From assembly GCA_964617645.1 (NCBI GenBank), contig CAZTYE010000013.1, positions 1 through 64,000 on the forward strand: DNA of 64,000 bases, given 5' to 3'. This document shows positions 25,435-34,280 of the stretch, piece by piece. The position numbers and the translations under genes were made by a program. This DNA comes from JADJGC01 sp964617645 (GTDB taxonomy: Bacteria; Zixibacteria; MSB-5A5; CAIYYT01). Numbering within the stretch: position 1 is the stretch's first letter; each line of letters opens with the position of its first letter. The notes beneath the pieces are model-generated. The model searched no databases. It was not told the origin of the DNA and saw only the letters and a list, made by a program, of their open reading frames with translations.

Positions 25435-26658
25435 ATGGAAATCGCCCGAGACAATAATGCGGCAGCGCGCAGCGCGACGGTGATGATCGTCGACGACGAA
25501 GAAATCGTCCTGTCGAGCTTGCGGGCAATGCTGCAGCTTGACACCGATTATCGCGTGTTGACTTATCGCTCGCCGGTCGAGGCGCTGGCATTCTTGCAGC
25601 GCCAGCCGGTAGACATCGTGATTTGCGATTTTCTGATGCCGGAAATGAACGGATTGCAGTTTCTCGGGCAACTAAAGAAGCTCTATCCGAACGTGCCGCG
25701 CATCCTGCTCACCGGTTATGCCGACAAAGGCAACGCGATACTGGCCATCAATGAGATCGGGCTGTACCAATACATCGAAAAGCCGTGGGATAACCATCAC
25801 ATCAAACTCGTGCTGCGCAACGGTCTGGCGACCAAAACGCTGGAAGACACTTTGCAACTCAAGCTGCGCGAGCTTGACGAAGTGTTGCGTTCACGCGACT
25901 TGATCGCTTCCCGCGAAGAGTCACTCCGGCAGGAGATGGATTTGGCGCGCCAGGTGCAGCAGAATCTGCTGCCGAAACCGATGAGCGCACGCACCGACTT
26001 GACGGTAGCCGCCAATTATCTGCCGGCACTGGAGATCGGGGGCGATTTTTATGATTGGCGCTGGATGGATGAGCATCGCTTGGCGGTATTGGTTGCCGAC
26101 GCTACCGGGCACGGCGTGCAGGCGGCGTTATCAACGGCACTGCTCAAATTCGCTTTTGTGTCGCTGATTGACTCCGGTCGCGTTCTGCCGGAAATCGTGC
26201 GCGGCATGCACGAAATCCTCGATCGCGGGTTGCCGCCGAACACCTTCGTCGCCGCGGCTCTGGCGATCATCGATACGAATTCACGACGGGCCGAAATCGT
26301 CAATGCCGGACTCCCGCATCCGTTGATTTACCGGCGGAAAGCCGATTGCGTCGAACGCGTGCCGATCAGCGGCCTGTTCCTCGGGCTTGATCTTCCCGGG
26401 CATTTCAGCCCCGGCGAACCGGCGACGGTAACTCTTGGCGCCGGCGACCGACTTCTGTTATATTCAGACGGGCTGGCCGAGATCAGCGACGATCAGGGCC
26501 GGCTCTTTGGCGACGGTCCGCTGTCGGACGCCATCGCGCAACATTGCAGTCATCAGCTAAACGAGATGATCGAACGGCTGCCCGAAGTTGCCGCCCGCTT
26601 CGGCAGCTCACCGCATGAAGCCGACGACATCACACTTGTCGGCGTCGAAACGCTCTAA
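25435..26658 (+). CDS. Response regulator with PP2C/SpoIIE-type phosphatase output
   Basis: A 407-residue two-domain protein. The receiver (residues 14-135) has acidic pocket DDEE (20-23), phosphoacceptor Asp65 in VICDFLMPEMNG, and a conserved EKPWDN. A coiled-coil linker leads to an RsbU-type serine phosphatase with metal-binding signatures GGDFYDW, ADATGHGVQAAL and a C-terminal ADDITLV. Such proteins dephosphorylate anti-sigma-factor antagonists or other partners in response to a kinase. The ATG at 25435 follows CAAGGA. The upstream PAS kinase is the likely phosphodonor. Confidence 0.9.
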   Translation: MEIARDNNAAARSATVMIVDDEEIVLSSLRAMLQLDTDYRVLTYRSPVEALAFLQRQPVDIVICDFLMPEMNGLQFLGQLKKLYPNVPRILLTGYADKGNAILAINEIGLYQYIEKPWDNHHIKLVLRNGLATKTLEDTLQLKLRELDEVLRSRDLIASREESLRQEMDLARQVQQNLLPKPMSARTDLTVAANYLPALEIGGDFYDWRWMDEHRLAVLVADATGHGVQAALSTALLKFAFVSLIDSGRVLPEIVRGMHEILDRGLPPNTFVAAALAIIDTNSRRAEIVNAGLPHPLIYRRKADCVERVPISGLFLGLDLPGHFSPGEPATVTLGAGDRLLLYSDGLAEISDDQGRLFGDGPLSDAIAQHCSHQLNEMIERLPEVAARFGSSPHEADDITLVGVETL

Positions 26659-26676
26659 GAAGGAGAATCGCTGATC

Positions 26677-27177
26677 GTGGCAGATAAAAAGCAAGCGCCG
26701 AACGCCGAGCGCACGGAGGTAATCGTACTGGTGGACGATGAGGAAATGGTCCTCTCCAGTTTGTCGTCCTTTCTCCGCCTCGAAACCAACTACGTCGTCA
26801 AAACGTTCGTTTCCGCCAATCAGGCACTGGATTTCGTAAAGAACAACGAAGTCGATCTTGTGCTGTCTGACTATTTAATGCCCGAGATGGATGGAATCAC
26901 GTTTTTGGCGCGCGTGCGCGATTTGCATCCACAGGTTCCCCGGATTATTCTCACCGGATATGCCGACAAAGAGAATGCGATCAAGGCGATCAATGAAGTG
27001 GGGTTATTCCAGTATCTCGAGAAGCCGTGGGACAACGACGATATCTTGATTGTGCTGCGCAACGGTCTGGAGCGCAACAAGCTGATGAAGAAGTTGCAGG
27101 AGAAGATCGACGAGATCAATCGAGCCTATGGCGAGCTGCAATTGCTGCAGAAGGAAATCGTCAAAGCATTTGTGTAA
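26677..27177 (+). CDS. Single-domain response regulator with coiled-coil tail
   Basis: The 166-residue protein is a receiver domain with acidic DDEE (20-23) and phosphoacceptor Asp65 (LVLSDYLMPEMDG), plus a C-terminal coiled coil (LMKKLQEKIDEINRAYGELQ). No output domain is present. The receiver is closely related to that of the preceding phosphatase protein, sharing LTGYADK, NAI.AINE.GL and EKPWDN. The two probably arose by tandem duplication and may share the same kinase. The GTG start follows GAAGGAGA. This is the last gene of the operon starting at 19348. Confidence 0.88.
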   Translation: MADKKQAPNAERTEVIVLVDDEEMVLSSLSSFLRLETNYVVKTFVSANQALDFVKNNEVDLVLSDYLMPEMDGITFLARVRDLHPQVPRIILTGYADKENAIKAINEVGLFQYLEKPWDNDDILIVLRNGLERNKLMKKLQEKIDEINRAYGELQLLQKEIVKAFV

Positions 27178-27338
27178 TTCTCTTTCATAATTTTATAAAC
27201 GATTGAGCCGTTCGCCGGTATCCATTCTGCCTATCCTGCGATGTGTCAGCGCACTCCTGTACCTTTTATCTACAAAGGAGTTAGGGTCGCAACCTAAAGT
27301 GTCACACTAATCAAGCATCCGCGTGGTTTTCTCCGCCA

Positions 27339-27356
27339 TTCAAAGATTATTTTGAA
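27339..27356. promoter_or_regulatory. Palindrome upstream of the TonB receptor
   Basis: TTCAAA-N6-TTTGAA is a perfect 6-6-6 dyad in the 286-base gap before the receptor gene. It has the geometry of a dimeric regulator site. No regulator family can be assigned from the sequence. Confidence 0.3.
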
Positions 27357-27393
27357 CCTAATAAAGCCTTAACCATTCCCGGTACCTTCCCCA

Positions 27394-27415
27394 GAAACTC
27401 GTAAGGGCGAGTTTC
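27394..27415. promoter_or_regulatory. Leader hairpin before the TonB receptor
   Basis: GAAACTCG (27394-27401) pairs perfectly with CGAGTTTC (27408-27415) around TAAGGG. It lies about 50 bases before the ATG at 27464 and is not followed by a T-run, so it is not a classical terminator. Its role is unclear. Confidence 0.35.
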
Positions 27416-27463
27416 GAGAGCAAGTAAGGCAAGGACTAACACAGTTAGGGAAGGAAACGGGAA

Positions 27464-30406
27464 ATGAGAAAGTTCGAGACGAACCAGCGATCTCGATCGC
27501 ACGCCAGACGGTGGGTTGTTGCCGTCATCTATATTCTGATCTTGGGGCCGGCTTTAGAGACGGTATCAGCCCAGAATGTCCAGACTGGGCGCATCATCGG
27601 GAAGATCGTACAGAAAGAAACCGGTGAGGCCCTCATCGGTGCGGTCGTGACCGTCGAGAACACAAAACTCGGAGCGCAGTCCGACCTTGATGGAAACTAC
27701 ATCATCAACAACGTTCCGGTCGGTACGTACCGTCTGATCGCGCAGTCGGTTGGATTCACGCGGATCATTGTTGAGAACGCCGCTGTCACCGCCGGTCAAG
27801 CCATGAAGATGGACTTCGCCATGCAATCGGAGGCGATTGTCGGTGACGAAGTCGTCGTCGAAGCGTCGCGTCTCAAAGACTCCGAATCCTCACTGCTCAG
27901 CTTGCGGCAGCAGGCGCCCGCCGCGCAGGATGCGATCAGCTCCGAGGCGATCTCACGCGCCGGAGCCGGAGATGCTGCGGCGGCAATGACCCGAATTACA
28001 GGGGCATCGGTGGAAAGCGGCAAGTACGCGGTGATTCGCGGACTCTCCGGCCGCTATTCGAGCACATCTCTGAACGGCTCTCAGCTTCCATCGACTGATC
28101 CGGATCGTCCGGCGGTGCAAATGGACTTAATGCCGACGGGGTTGCTCGACAATATCGTCGTGCAGAAGACTTTCACGCCCGACCAGCCGGGTAATTTTTC
28201 CGGCGGTGCGGTCAATCTCAATACGAAGGACCTGCCAGAGAAGCTGAGCGTGAAGCTTTCCAGTTCGGTGTCTTACAATGATAACGTGACGTGGCGCGAC
28301 GACGTCATCAGTCACAATGGTGCTTCGTCCGAAAAGTTTGGATACGACAACGGATTTCGCGATCCGCCGGCGATCATCGCGGACTCTTCTTTCCGGGTGC
28401 CGGGCTACTCGACGGTCCGGACAAGTCCCGAAGGCGCCCGCTATCTCGATCAGGCCGCCAAGTCGCTGAGCCGCGACTTCAGTTTCAACAAGAGGTCGAT
28501 TCCGCTCAATCAGGGCTATTCCCTTTCGTTCGGCAATCTCTATCAAATGTTTGACCGCCCGCTCGGCGTGATCGGGTCGCTGACATACAATCGCAGCTAC
28601 TCGTACACTCCGGACGGCGTATACCGGCGCTTCGAGACCAACGCTCAGGACGGAAAGCTGCTGGGTCTGGGGATCTTTCAGGACTACGCCGATGAAAAGG
28701 CGTCGGAAGAGGTTCTCTGGGGTGGACTATTCTCAGCCAATTTTGCGCCAAGCTCGAATCACAAGCTGCGCTTTACTTTCAATCGCAACCAACACGGCGA
28801 GAAGGTTTCCCGCCGTCTCGAGGGCCAGTACCGCACGTACACGGAATCAGAGTCGCAACTCTTGCGCAGCTACGCCTGGCAGTACACCGAGCGCTCGATG
28901 CAGGCGTTTCAGTACGGCGGCGATCACTCGTTGAACTTACCGGCTCTCAATCGTACGCGCTTGGAATGGAATGCCAGCTTTAGCACCAACCAACAGGACG
29001 ATCCGGATCTCCGCTACTGGACGGATATTGCCAATTACGATGACACCGGCGCGTTCGTCGACGCCGGCATCGTGACCGGATTTCCATTCCCGACGCACTA
29101 CTTCCGCTATCTGACCGAGAAAAATCGCGAACTCAAAGCGGACTGGTCGATTCCGCTCTCCCGGAGCGGCAGTTCGGTCAAGATTGGCTCGGCGCTAATC
29201 GAAAAGTCGCGCAATCAGGACAACTGGATGCTGCGCCTGAATCCGACGCAATCGCCGCAGTTTTTCTCGAGTTACAACGGCGATCCGGCGAGCATTTTAG
29301 TCGATGACAAGCTGGGCATCGTTGACTCGACATTCGATTCGTTCAGCAACAAGTGGACTTATCGCTTCGGCATCGTGCCCGAAAATCTTTCACGCAAAAC
29401 CGACACTTACAGGGGTGAGCAGAATGTTGCCGCCCTCTACGGAATGTTCGATTGGAAGTTGTCTTCCAAGTTTGACGTGATTGCCGGCGCCCGCTGGGAA
29501 GAAACCGATCAGTGGGTCGAATCGTTAGATTCATCCTCACGGGATTTCCGGGGCGCCTATGAGGTTTCCGATTGGTTGCCGTCGGTAAACTTGGTCTACC
29601 ATGCGTTGCCCAACATGAATTTGCGGGGCGCTTTCAGCATCACGACCGCGCGCCCGACGATTCGCGAGATGGCGCCGTTCTACAGCTTCGAATTCCTGAC
29701 CGGCAACAACAACATCGGCAATCCGCGTTTGACCCGCACGCTGATTCGCAATTATGACTTGCGTTGGGAGTGGTTCACGCGACCGGGTGAAGTAATCGCG
29801 GTGAGCGGGTTCTTCAAGAACTTCACCGATCCGATCGAGCGGTTCAATATCTCGGATAACAGCGACGTGAGCTTTCTGAATGTGCCCAAGGCGCAGGTTT
29901 ACGGCGCGGAAATTGAATTCCGTCGCCGCCTCGACCATACCGGCATCGGACTACTCAAGCACTTTCAAATCGGCGGCAACCTGACGCTGGTGCAGTCGGA
30001 AGTTGATATCGACCCCACCGAACTGGCCTACCGCGTTGGTCGCGGCCTGCTCGATTCGACCGAAACGAAACGCGCCTTTGGCGGTCAATCTCCCTACGTC
30101 GTCAACTTCGAGATCATCTACTCCAGTCCGAGCCGTTCGACAGAGATCGCGCTGCTCTACAATGTTTACGGCGATCGCTTGGCGGAGGTCGGTTACCGCG
30201 CGCCCGATGTTTACGAGCAGGAGCGCCACGTTTTGGATCTGACGTTGTCGCGGTCGTTGCTGGGCCTTCTGACCGCGAAGTTGACGGCCAAGAATCTGCT
30301 TAACGAAGATCGCTTCATGACGCAAGAAGCGGGCGGCACGCAGTACACCCGTTCGCTGGTGCGTGAAGGGCGATCGTTCTCACTGGGGCTGAGCTACTCG
30401 CTGTAA
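27464..30406 (+). CDS. TonB-dependent receptor with carboxypeptidase-like N-domain
   Basis: This 980-residue protein is an outer-membrane TonB-dependent transporter of the Bacteroidetes/FCB type. After the signal peptide (ending TVSAQ) comes a CarboxypepD_reg/SusC-like domain, about residues 40-125 (GRIIGKIVQKETGEALIGAV). Then come the plug domain (about 150-260, with VIRGLSGRYSSTSLNGSQLP) and a large beta barrel ending in FSLGLSYSL. GGAAGG lies upstream of the ATG. The substrate is unknown. The secreted repeat protein at 30656 follows and may be its surface partner, as SusD-like proteins are for SusC. Confidence 0.9.
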   Translation: MRKFETNQRSRSHARRWVVAVIYILILGPALETVSAQNVQTGRIIGKIVQKETGEALIGAVVTVENTKLGAQSDLDGNYIINNVPVGTYRLIAQSVGFTRIIVENAAVTAGQAMKMDFAMQSEAIVGDEVVVEASRLKDSESSLLSLRQQAPAAQDAISSEAISRAGAGDAAAAMTRITGASVESGKYAVIRGLSGRYSSTSLNGSQLPSTDPDRPAVQMDLMPTGLLDNIVVQKTFTPDQPGNFSGGAVNLNTKDLPEKLSVKLSSSVSYNDNVTWRDDVISHNGASSEKFGYDNGFRDPPAIIADSSFRVPGYSTVRTSPEGARYLDQAAKSLSRDFSFNKRSIPLNQGYSLSFGNLYQMFDRPLGVIGSLTYNRSYSYTPDGVYRRFETNAQDGKLLGLGIFQDYADEKASEEVLWGGLFSANFAPSSNHKLRFTFNRNQHGEKVSRRLEGQYRTYTESESQLLRSYAWQYTERSMQAFQYGGDHSLNLPALNRTRLEWNASFSTNQQDDPDLRYWTDIANYDDTGAFVDAGIVTGFPFPTHYFRYLTEKNRELKADWSIPLSRSGSSVKIGSALIEKSRNQDNWMLRLNPTQSPQFFSSYNGDPASILVDDKLGIVDSTFDSFSNKWTYRFGIVPENLSRKTDTYRGEQNVAALYGMFDWKLSSKFDVIAGARWEETDQWVESLDSSSRDFRGAYEVSDWLPSVNLVYHALPNMNLRGAFSITTARPTIREMAPFYSFEFLTGNNNIGNPRLTRTLIRNYDLRWEWFTRPGEVIAVSGFFKNFTDPIERFNISDNSDVSFLNVPKAQVYGAEIEFRRRLDHTGIGLLKHFQIGGNLTLVQSEVDIDPTELAYRVGRGLLDSTETKRAFGGQSPYVVNFEIIYSSPSRSTEIALLYNVYGDRLAEVGYRAPDVYEQERHVLDLTLSRSLLGLLTAKLTAKNLLNEDRFMTQEAGGTQYTRSLVREGRSFSLGLSYSL

Positions 30407-30655
30407 CGGCGGGCGCCGAACAGAACCAGAGGAACACAGAGATGTTGATGACAGCAGAAACAAGATTCCATCGACTGGTTGAACGTTTATCATACATCGT
30501 AGCACGTTTTCGTCTTCCTGGATTCCGAACTTGCTTCGCTGAGCAGCTCGGCAAGAACATGGTGCCTCGGGCATCACACGTACTTAACCCATCTACTTTC
30601 CTACAGGCAAACAACCAAACCCAAAACATGCACCGATCCTTTAAGGAGGTAACCA

Positions 30656-33600
30656 GTGCAGCGTAAGTCTCTACTGTCTCTTCTGGTGTTGTTGATGATT
30701 TCGACCGCGGCGGCGTTCGGCCAGTGTCTGAGCGAGCCGGGGCGTACTTTGGTATTCGTGCCCGTCGGCGACATCGCAGTCAACACGCTTTGGACGAACA
30801 ACAATGTCTATGTGCTGCAGGGCCCGACTTATGTCGTCAGCGGCGTCACGCTGACGATCGAGCCGGGAACTGTGATTAAGGGCATCACCGGCCTGCCGCC
30901 GGGTTCCGTCGCGGCGCTCGTTGTCGAACGCGGTGGCAAGATTATCGCGGACGGCACCGCCGCGCAGCCGATCATCTGGACGGCCTGCACCGACGATGTC
31001 AGTAACCCGAACGATCTTGGCCGTTCCGACCGCGGACTCTGGGGATCGCTGATCATTCTGGGTCGCGCGCCGATCAACGGCACCGTGACTCCGCCGGAAA
31101 TCTGTCCGACGGCATTGATTGAAGGATTGCCGCCGTCAGCCAAGCACACCTACGGCGGATGCGATCCGACCGACAATTCCGGCATCATTCGCTACAATCA
31201 GTTCAAGCACGGCGGCTCGATCATCGGCGCCGCGAACGAAATCAACGGGCTGACTCTCGGCGGCGTCGGCTCCGGCACGACCATCGAGTACGTCGAAGTG
31301 TTCGCGAACCTCGACGACGGATTTGAGTGGTTCGGCGGCAACGTCAACTGCAAATACCTCGTCTCGGCTTTCAATGACGACGATGACTTTGACTGGGACC
31401 AGGGTTACCATGGCAAGCTTCAGTTCCTGTTCGCGATTAAGGATTCGACGAACGGCGACCGGCTGTTTGAGTCCGACGGTGACGACGGCAACGCCGACAC
31501 GGATCCAACGGCTCGCCCGGTCGTCTATAATGTGACGTCGATTGGTCGCGGCCAGCTTCCGAGCTCACCGTCAAATGCCAATGCGGCATTCCACTTCAAG
31601 GAGAATTCCGGCGGTCATATTCGTAATGCGATCGTGGTCGACTGGCCACGTAACGGCGTCTTTATGGAAGACCAGTCTTCCCCGTCGTTCAGCTTGACCT
31701 ATCCGGACTGCGCGATCTTGACGCAAAAAGACGTGGAATACCGCAGTCGCTGCTGGACAGGATCGTACAATACGAACTTCTCGCCGGCGGCACCGGCCTA
31801 CGCGAACCCGATTTTCGCAGGCGGCGCGGGCATCGGTTCCGACTTGACCATGTACGGCGTGATCTTCTGGAACATTGGCCGCAACGCCAAGCTGCTTCCG
31901 AACGAACTCACTGCCGGTCAATCGTGGACCGAGAAGCGTCTCTTCACCGACTATCCGGCTTTGGCCGTCAGTTTGACGGGTCAAAGCTGGCGCAATGTGA
32001 TCGATAACCCGCTGCTCTACGGCACAGACTTCGCGCGCTGCCGTTTTGCGGGCCAAAACGCGCTTGATCCGCGCCCGGCGCCGAATTCACCGGCGTTCAC
32101 CGAAGCCCGTACCGATGCTCCGGCGGAAGATGCGTTCTTCTCGTCGGCGCCGTATGCGGGCGCGTTTGACGCGACCAATAACTGGTTGTGTGGCTGGACG
32201 AATATTGACGATCAGAATTATCTTCGTCCGTGCGCGCCGCGTGTGACTACTTGCCTTGATGAAACCGGCAAGACGACGATTTCGGTTCCGGCGGGAGACA
32301 TCAATAGAAACGTCAATTGGACGAACGAGAACATCTACGTGCTTCAGGGGCCGGTTTACGTTACCGACTCCGCGCGCATCACGATCGAGCAGGGCACGAT
32401 TATCAAAGGCGTAACCGGCCTGCCGCCGGGTTCGGTGGCGACGCTTACGATCGAGCGCAATGCGCAGATTTATGCTCTCGGCGATAGCTGTTGCCCGATC
32501 GTGTTCACGGCGCAAACCGACAACGTGAATAATGCGAATGATCTGACCCGGTCGGATCGCGGTCTCTGGGGTTCGCTGATCGTGCTCGGCAACGCGCCGA
32601 TCAACGGCACTGTGACGCCACCCAATCTTTGCGCGACCAATTTCATTGAAGGTTTGACACCGTCGCCGAAGACCGAGTACGGCGGTTGCGACGCGTTCGA
32701 TAACTCCGGCGTGATTAAGTGGATTCAGCTTAAGCACGGAGGCTCGATTATTGGCGCCGCGAACGAGATAAATGGTCTCACGTTGGGTGGAGTTGGTTCC
32801 GGAACCGAAGTGCACCATGTCGAAGTGTTCGCGAATCTTGACGACGGTTACGAGTGGTTCGGCGGCACGGTAAACTGTCGGTATCTGGTTTCGGCTTTCA
32901 ATGATGACGACGATTTCGACTGGGACCAGGGTTACAGCGGCAAGCTGCAGTTTCTGTTCTCGATCAAGGACTCGACCAACGGCGACCGCGCCTTCGAGTC
33001 TGACGGCGACGACGGCAACGTCGACACCGAGCCGTACTCCCGTCCGATTGTCTACAACGTGACATCTTTTGGTCGCGGCGAGGTGTTCGCTACGGCGCCG
33101 TCAAACGAAGACGCCGCGCTGAAGTTCAAAGAGAATTCCGGCGGTCACATCCGCAATTCGATTTTCTACGAGTGGCCGCGCGGCGGCGTCGATATCGAAG
33201 ACCAATCGAGCCCGTCGTTCAGCTTGGCCGCGATTCCCGATTGCGCGGTGCTGACGCAGATCGATTGCGAATATCATAGCCGCTGCGAGACCGCTACGTT
33301 CACTAACCCGAACTGGGTTGGTGGCTATAGCAACACCAATGCGGCGTACGCGAATAGCAATCTCTCGATCTACGGCACGTTGTGGTGCGCGATCAACGCG
33401 GCCGCGATCACCCCGAGTATCGTCGCACGCAGCCAGAGCTATACGGAACAGCGTCTCTTCACCGACTACCCGAGCATCGGCGGTTCGCTTGCCGGTGTGG
33501 CCGGTGGCAAGTGGGACAATCGCATAAGCGATCCGGTGTTCAAAGGCAACAAGCGCAATCTTAGCCGTTTCGCAGGCAACAACGCGCTCGATCCGCGCCC

Positions 33601-33985
33601 GGCGGCCGGAGAAGCAGCGTTTACGCTTCCGATCAAGGACGCCCCGGCGGAAGATTCGTGGTTCTACTCGGCTCCCTATGCTGGCGCCTTCAATGCCACC
33701 AATAATTGGATGCTTTGCTGGACCGCGCTTTGGCAGGCCGACTACCTCAACGAGAACGCGCCAGCGGCGTGCAGTGGGAAGTGCGGAGATGTCGACGGCA
33801 ACGGCGCGTGGAGTATCGCGGATGCGGTATACATGATCAATTACATCTTTGCCGGCGGATCGGCGCCTTGCTCGACGCGCAATGGTGATGCCGACGGCAA
33901 CGGCGCCTTGAGCATAGCCGACGCCGTCTATCTGATCAATTACATCTTCGCGGGCGGCTCGGCTCCGGCGTGCCCCTGCGTCTAA
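30656..33985 (+). CDS. Large secreted protein: two ~510-residue repeats plus dockerin-like tail
   Basis: A 1109-residue secreted protein starting at a GTG with a perfect AAGGAGG site. After the signal peptide (ending AAFGQ) come two homologous halves, residues 24-532 and 533-1042. Both contain ITGLPPGSVA or VTGLPPGSVA, SDRGLWGSLI, APINGTVTPP, KHGGSIIGAANEINGLTLGG and FNDDDDFDWDQGY. The halves look like beta-helix or propeller-type surface modules. The last 67 residues are two dockerin-type calcium repeats (DVDGNGAWSIADAVYMINYI and DADGNGALSIADAVYLINYI). The function is unknown. Its position after the TonB receptor suggests a ligand-capture role at the cell surface. Confidence 0.8.
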   Translation: MQRKSLLSLLVLLMISTAAAFGQCLSEPGRTLVFVPVGDIAVNTLWTNNNVYVLQGPTYVVSGVTLTIEPGTVIKGITGLPPGSVAALVVERGGKIIADGTAAQPIIWTACTDDVSNPNDLGRSDRGLWGSLIILGRAPINGTVTPPEICPTALIEGLPPSAKHTYGGCDPTDNSGIIRYNQFKHGGSIIGAANEINGLTLGGVGSGTTIEYVEVFANLDDGFEWFGGNVNCKYLVSAFNDDDDFDWDQGYHGKLQFLFAIKDSTNGDRLFESDGDDGNADTDPTARPVVYNVTSIGRGQLPSSPSNANAAFHFKENSGGHIRNAIVVDWPRNGVFMEDQSSPSFSLTYPDCAILTQKDVEYRSRCWTGSYNTNFSPAAPAYANPIFAGGAGIGSDLTMYGVIFWNIGRNAKLLPNELTAGQSWTEKRLFTDYPALAVSLTGQSWRNVIDNPLLYGTDFARCRFAGQNALDPRPAPNSPAFTEARTDAPAEDAFFSSAPYAGAFDATNNWLCGWTNIDDQNYLRPCAPRVTTCLDETGKTTISVPAGDINRNVNWTNENIYVLQGPVYVTDSARITIEQGTIIKGVTGLPPGSVATLTIERNAQIYALGDSCCPIVFTAQTDNVNNANDLTRSDRGLWGSLIVLGNAPINGTVTPPNLCATNFIEGLTPSPKTEYGGCDAFDNSGVIKWIQLKHGGSIIGAANEINGLTLGGVGSGTEVHHVEVFANLDDGYEWFGGTVNCRYLVSAFNDDDDFDWDQGYSGKLQFLFSIKDSTNGDRAFESDGDDGNVDTEPYSRPIVYNVTSFGRGEVFATAPSNEDAALKFKENSGGHIRNSIFYEWPRGGVDIEDQSSPSFSLAAIPDCAVLTQIDCEYHSRCETATFTNPNWVGGYSNTNAAYANSNLSIYGTLWCAINAAAITPSIVARSQSYTEQRLFTDYPSIGGSLAGVAGGKWDNRISDPVFKGNKRNLSRFAGNNALDPRPAAGEAAFTLPIKDAPAEDSWFYSAPYAGAFNATNNWMLCWTALWQADYLNENAPAACSGKCGDVDGNGAWSIADAVYMINYIFAGGSAPCSTRNGDADGNGALSIADAVYLINYIFAGGSAPACPCV
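30725..33781 (+). repeat. In-frame internal duplication (2 x ~1.53 kb)
   Basis: The segments 30725-32251 and 32252-33781 encode the two halves of the secreted protein. They differ by only one residue in length by my placement, and share long conserved motifs throughout. The halves have diverged at many positions, so the duplication is not recent. Confidence 0.75.
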
Positions 33986-34017
33986 ACAAGCCCCTTACTT
34001 GTTAGTCCGAAAGCAAG

Positions 34018-34043
34018 CGACGGTTCTCCGGAACCGTCGTTTT
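34018..34043 (+). terminator. Rho-independent terminator
   Basis: CGACGGTTC (34018-34026), loop TCCG, GAACCGTCG (34031-34039) and four T residues form a strong intrinsic terminator 33 bases after the duplicated secreted protein. Confidence 0.85.
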
Positions 34044-34092
34044 GCCTTGGTGTTGGGTCGTTGCCGCCGAACACCAAAAATGCCCGCGAGAT

Positions 34093-34110
34093 TTGCGTAA
34101 AATTTCACAA
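34093..34110. promoter_or_regulatory. Imperfect CRP/FNR-type site
   Basis: TTGCGT-N6-TCACAA matches the palindrome TTGTGA-N6-TCACAA at 10 of 12 defined positions. It lies 70 bases upstream of the TTGACA element preceding the FeS protein gene. Confidence 0.35.
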
Positions 34111-34163
34111 AGATTATCCGATATTTTTCAATAGTAAGATGGGAGTTTTTGTCATGTTTGTGC

Positions 34164-34193
34164 TTGACAAGGCTGCGCCCGTTGATTAATTAT
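34164..34193 (+). promoter_or_regulatory. Candidate promoter of the HybA/HybB-like module
   Basis: A perfect TTGACA at 34164-34169 is followed after 18 bases by AATTAT (34188-34193; 4 of 6 consensus). Transcription would start near 34200, placing the perfect palindrome at 34223-34242 in the early transcribed region. Confidence 0.45.
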
Positions 34194-34222
34194 GCTCCGA
34201 GAGATGTTTACGTGCGTCGGTG

Positions 34223-34242
34223 ATTGTGAAAAAAATCACAAT
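34223..34242. promoter_or_regulatory. Perfect CRP/FNR-type palindrome
   Basis: ATTGTGA-N6-TCACAAT has two perfect 7-base arms around six A residues. This is the symmetry and spacing of CRP/FNR-superfamily operators. It lies 38 bases before the ATG of the FeS protein gene. Related sites occur at 42866, 53578 and 53673 before other cytochrome genes. Confidence 0.65.
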
Positions 34243-34280
34243 TAAACTACCGGCGCGCTCCAAATAGACGAGGATTGCCG

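Noticed and set aside
30442..30666. Open frame of 74 codons between the TonB receptor and its secreted partner
   Set aside because: It has no recognisable motif, overlaps the strong ribosome binding site and start of the next gene, and its composition is unlike the neighbours.
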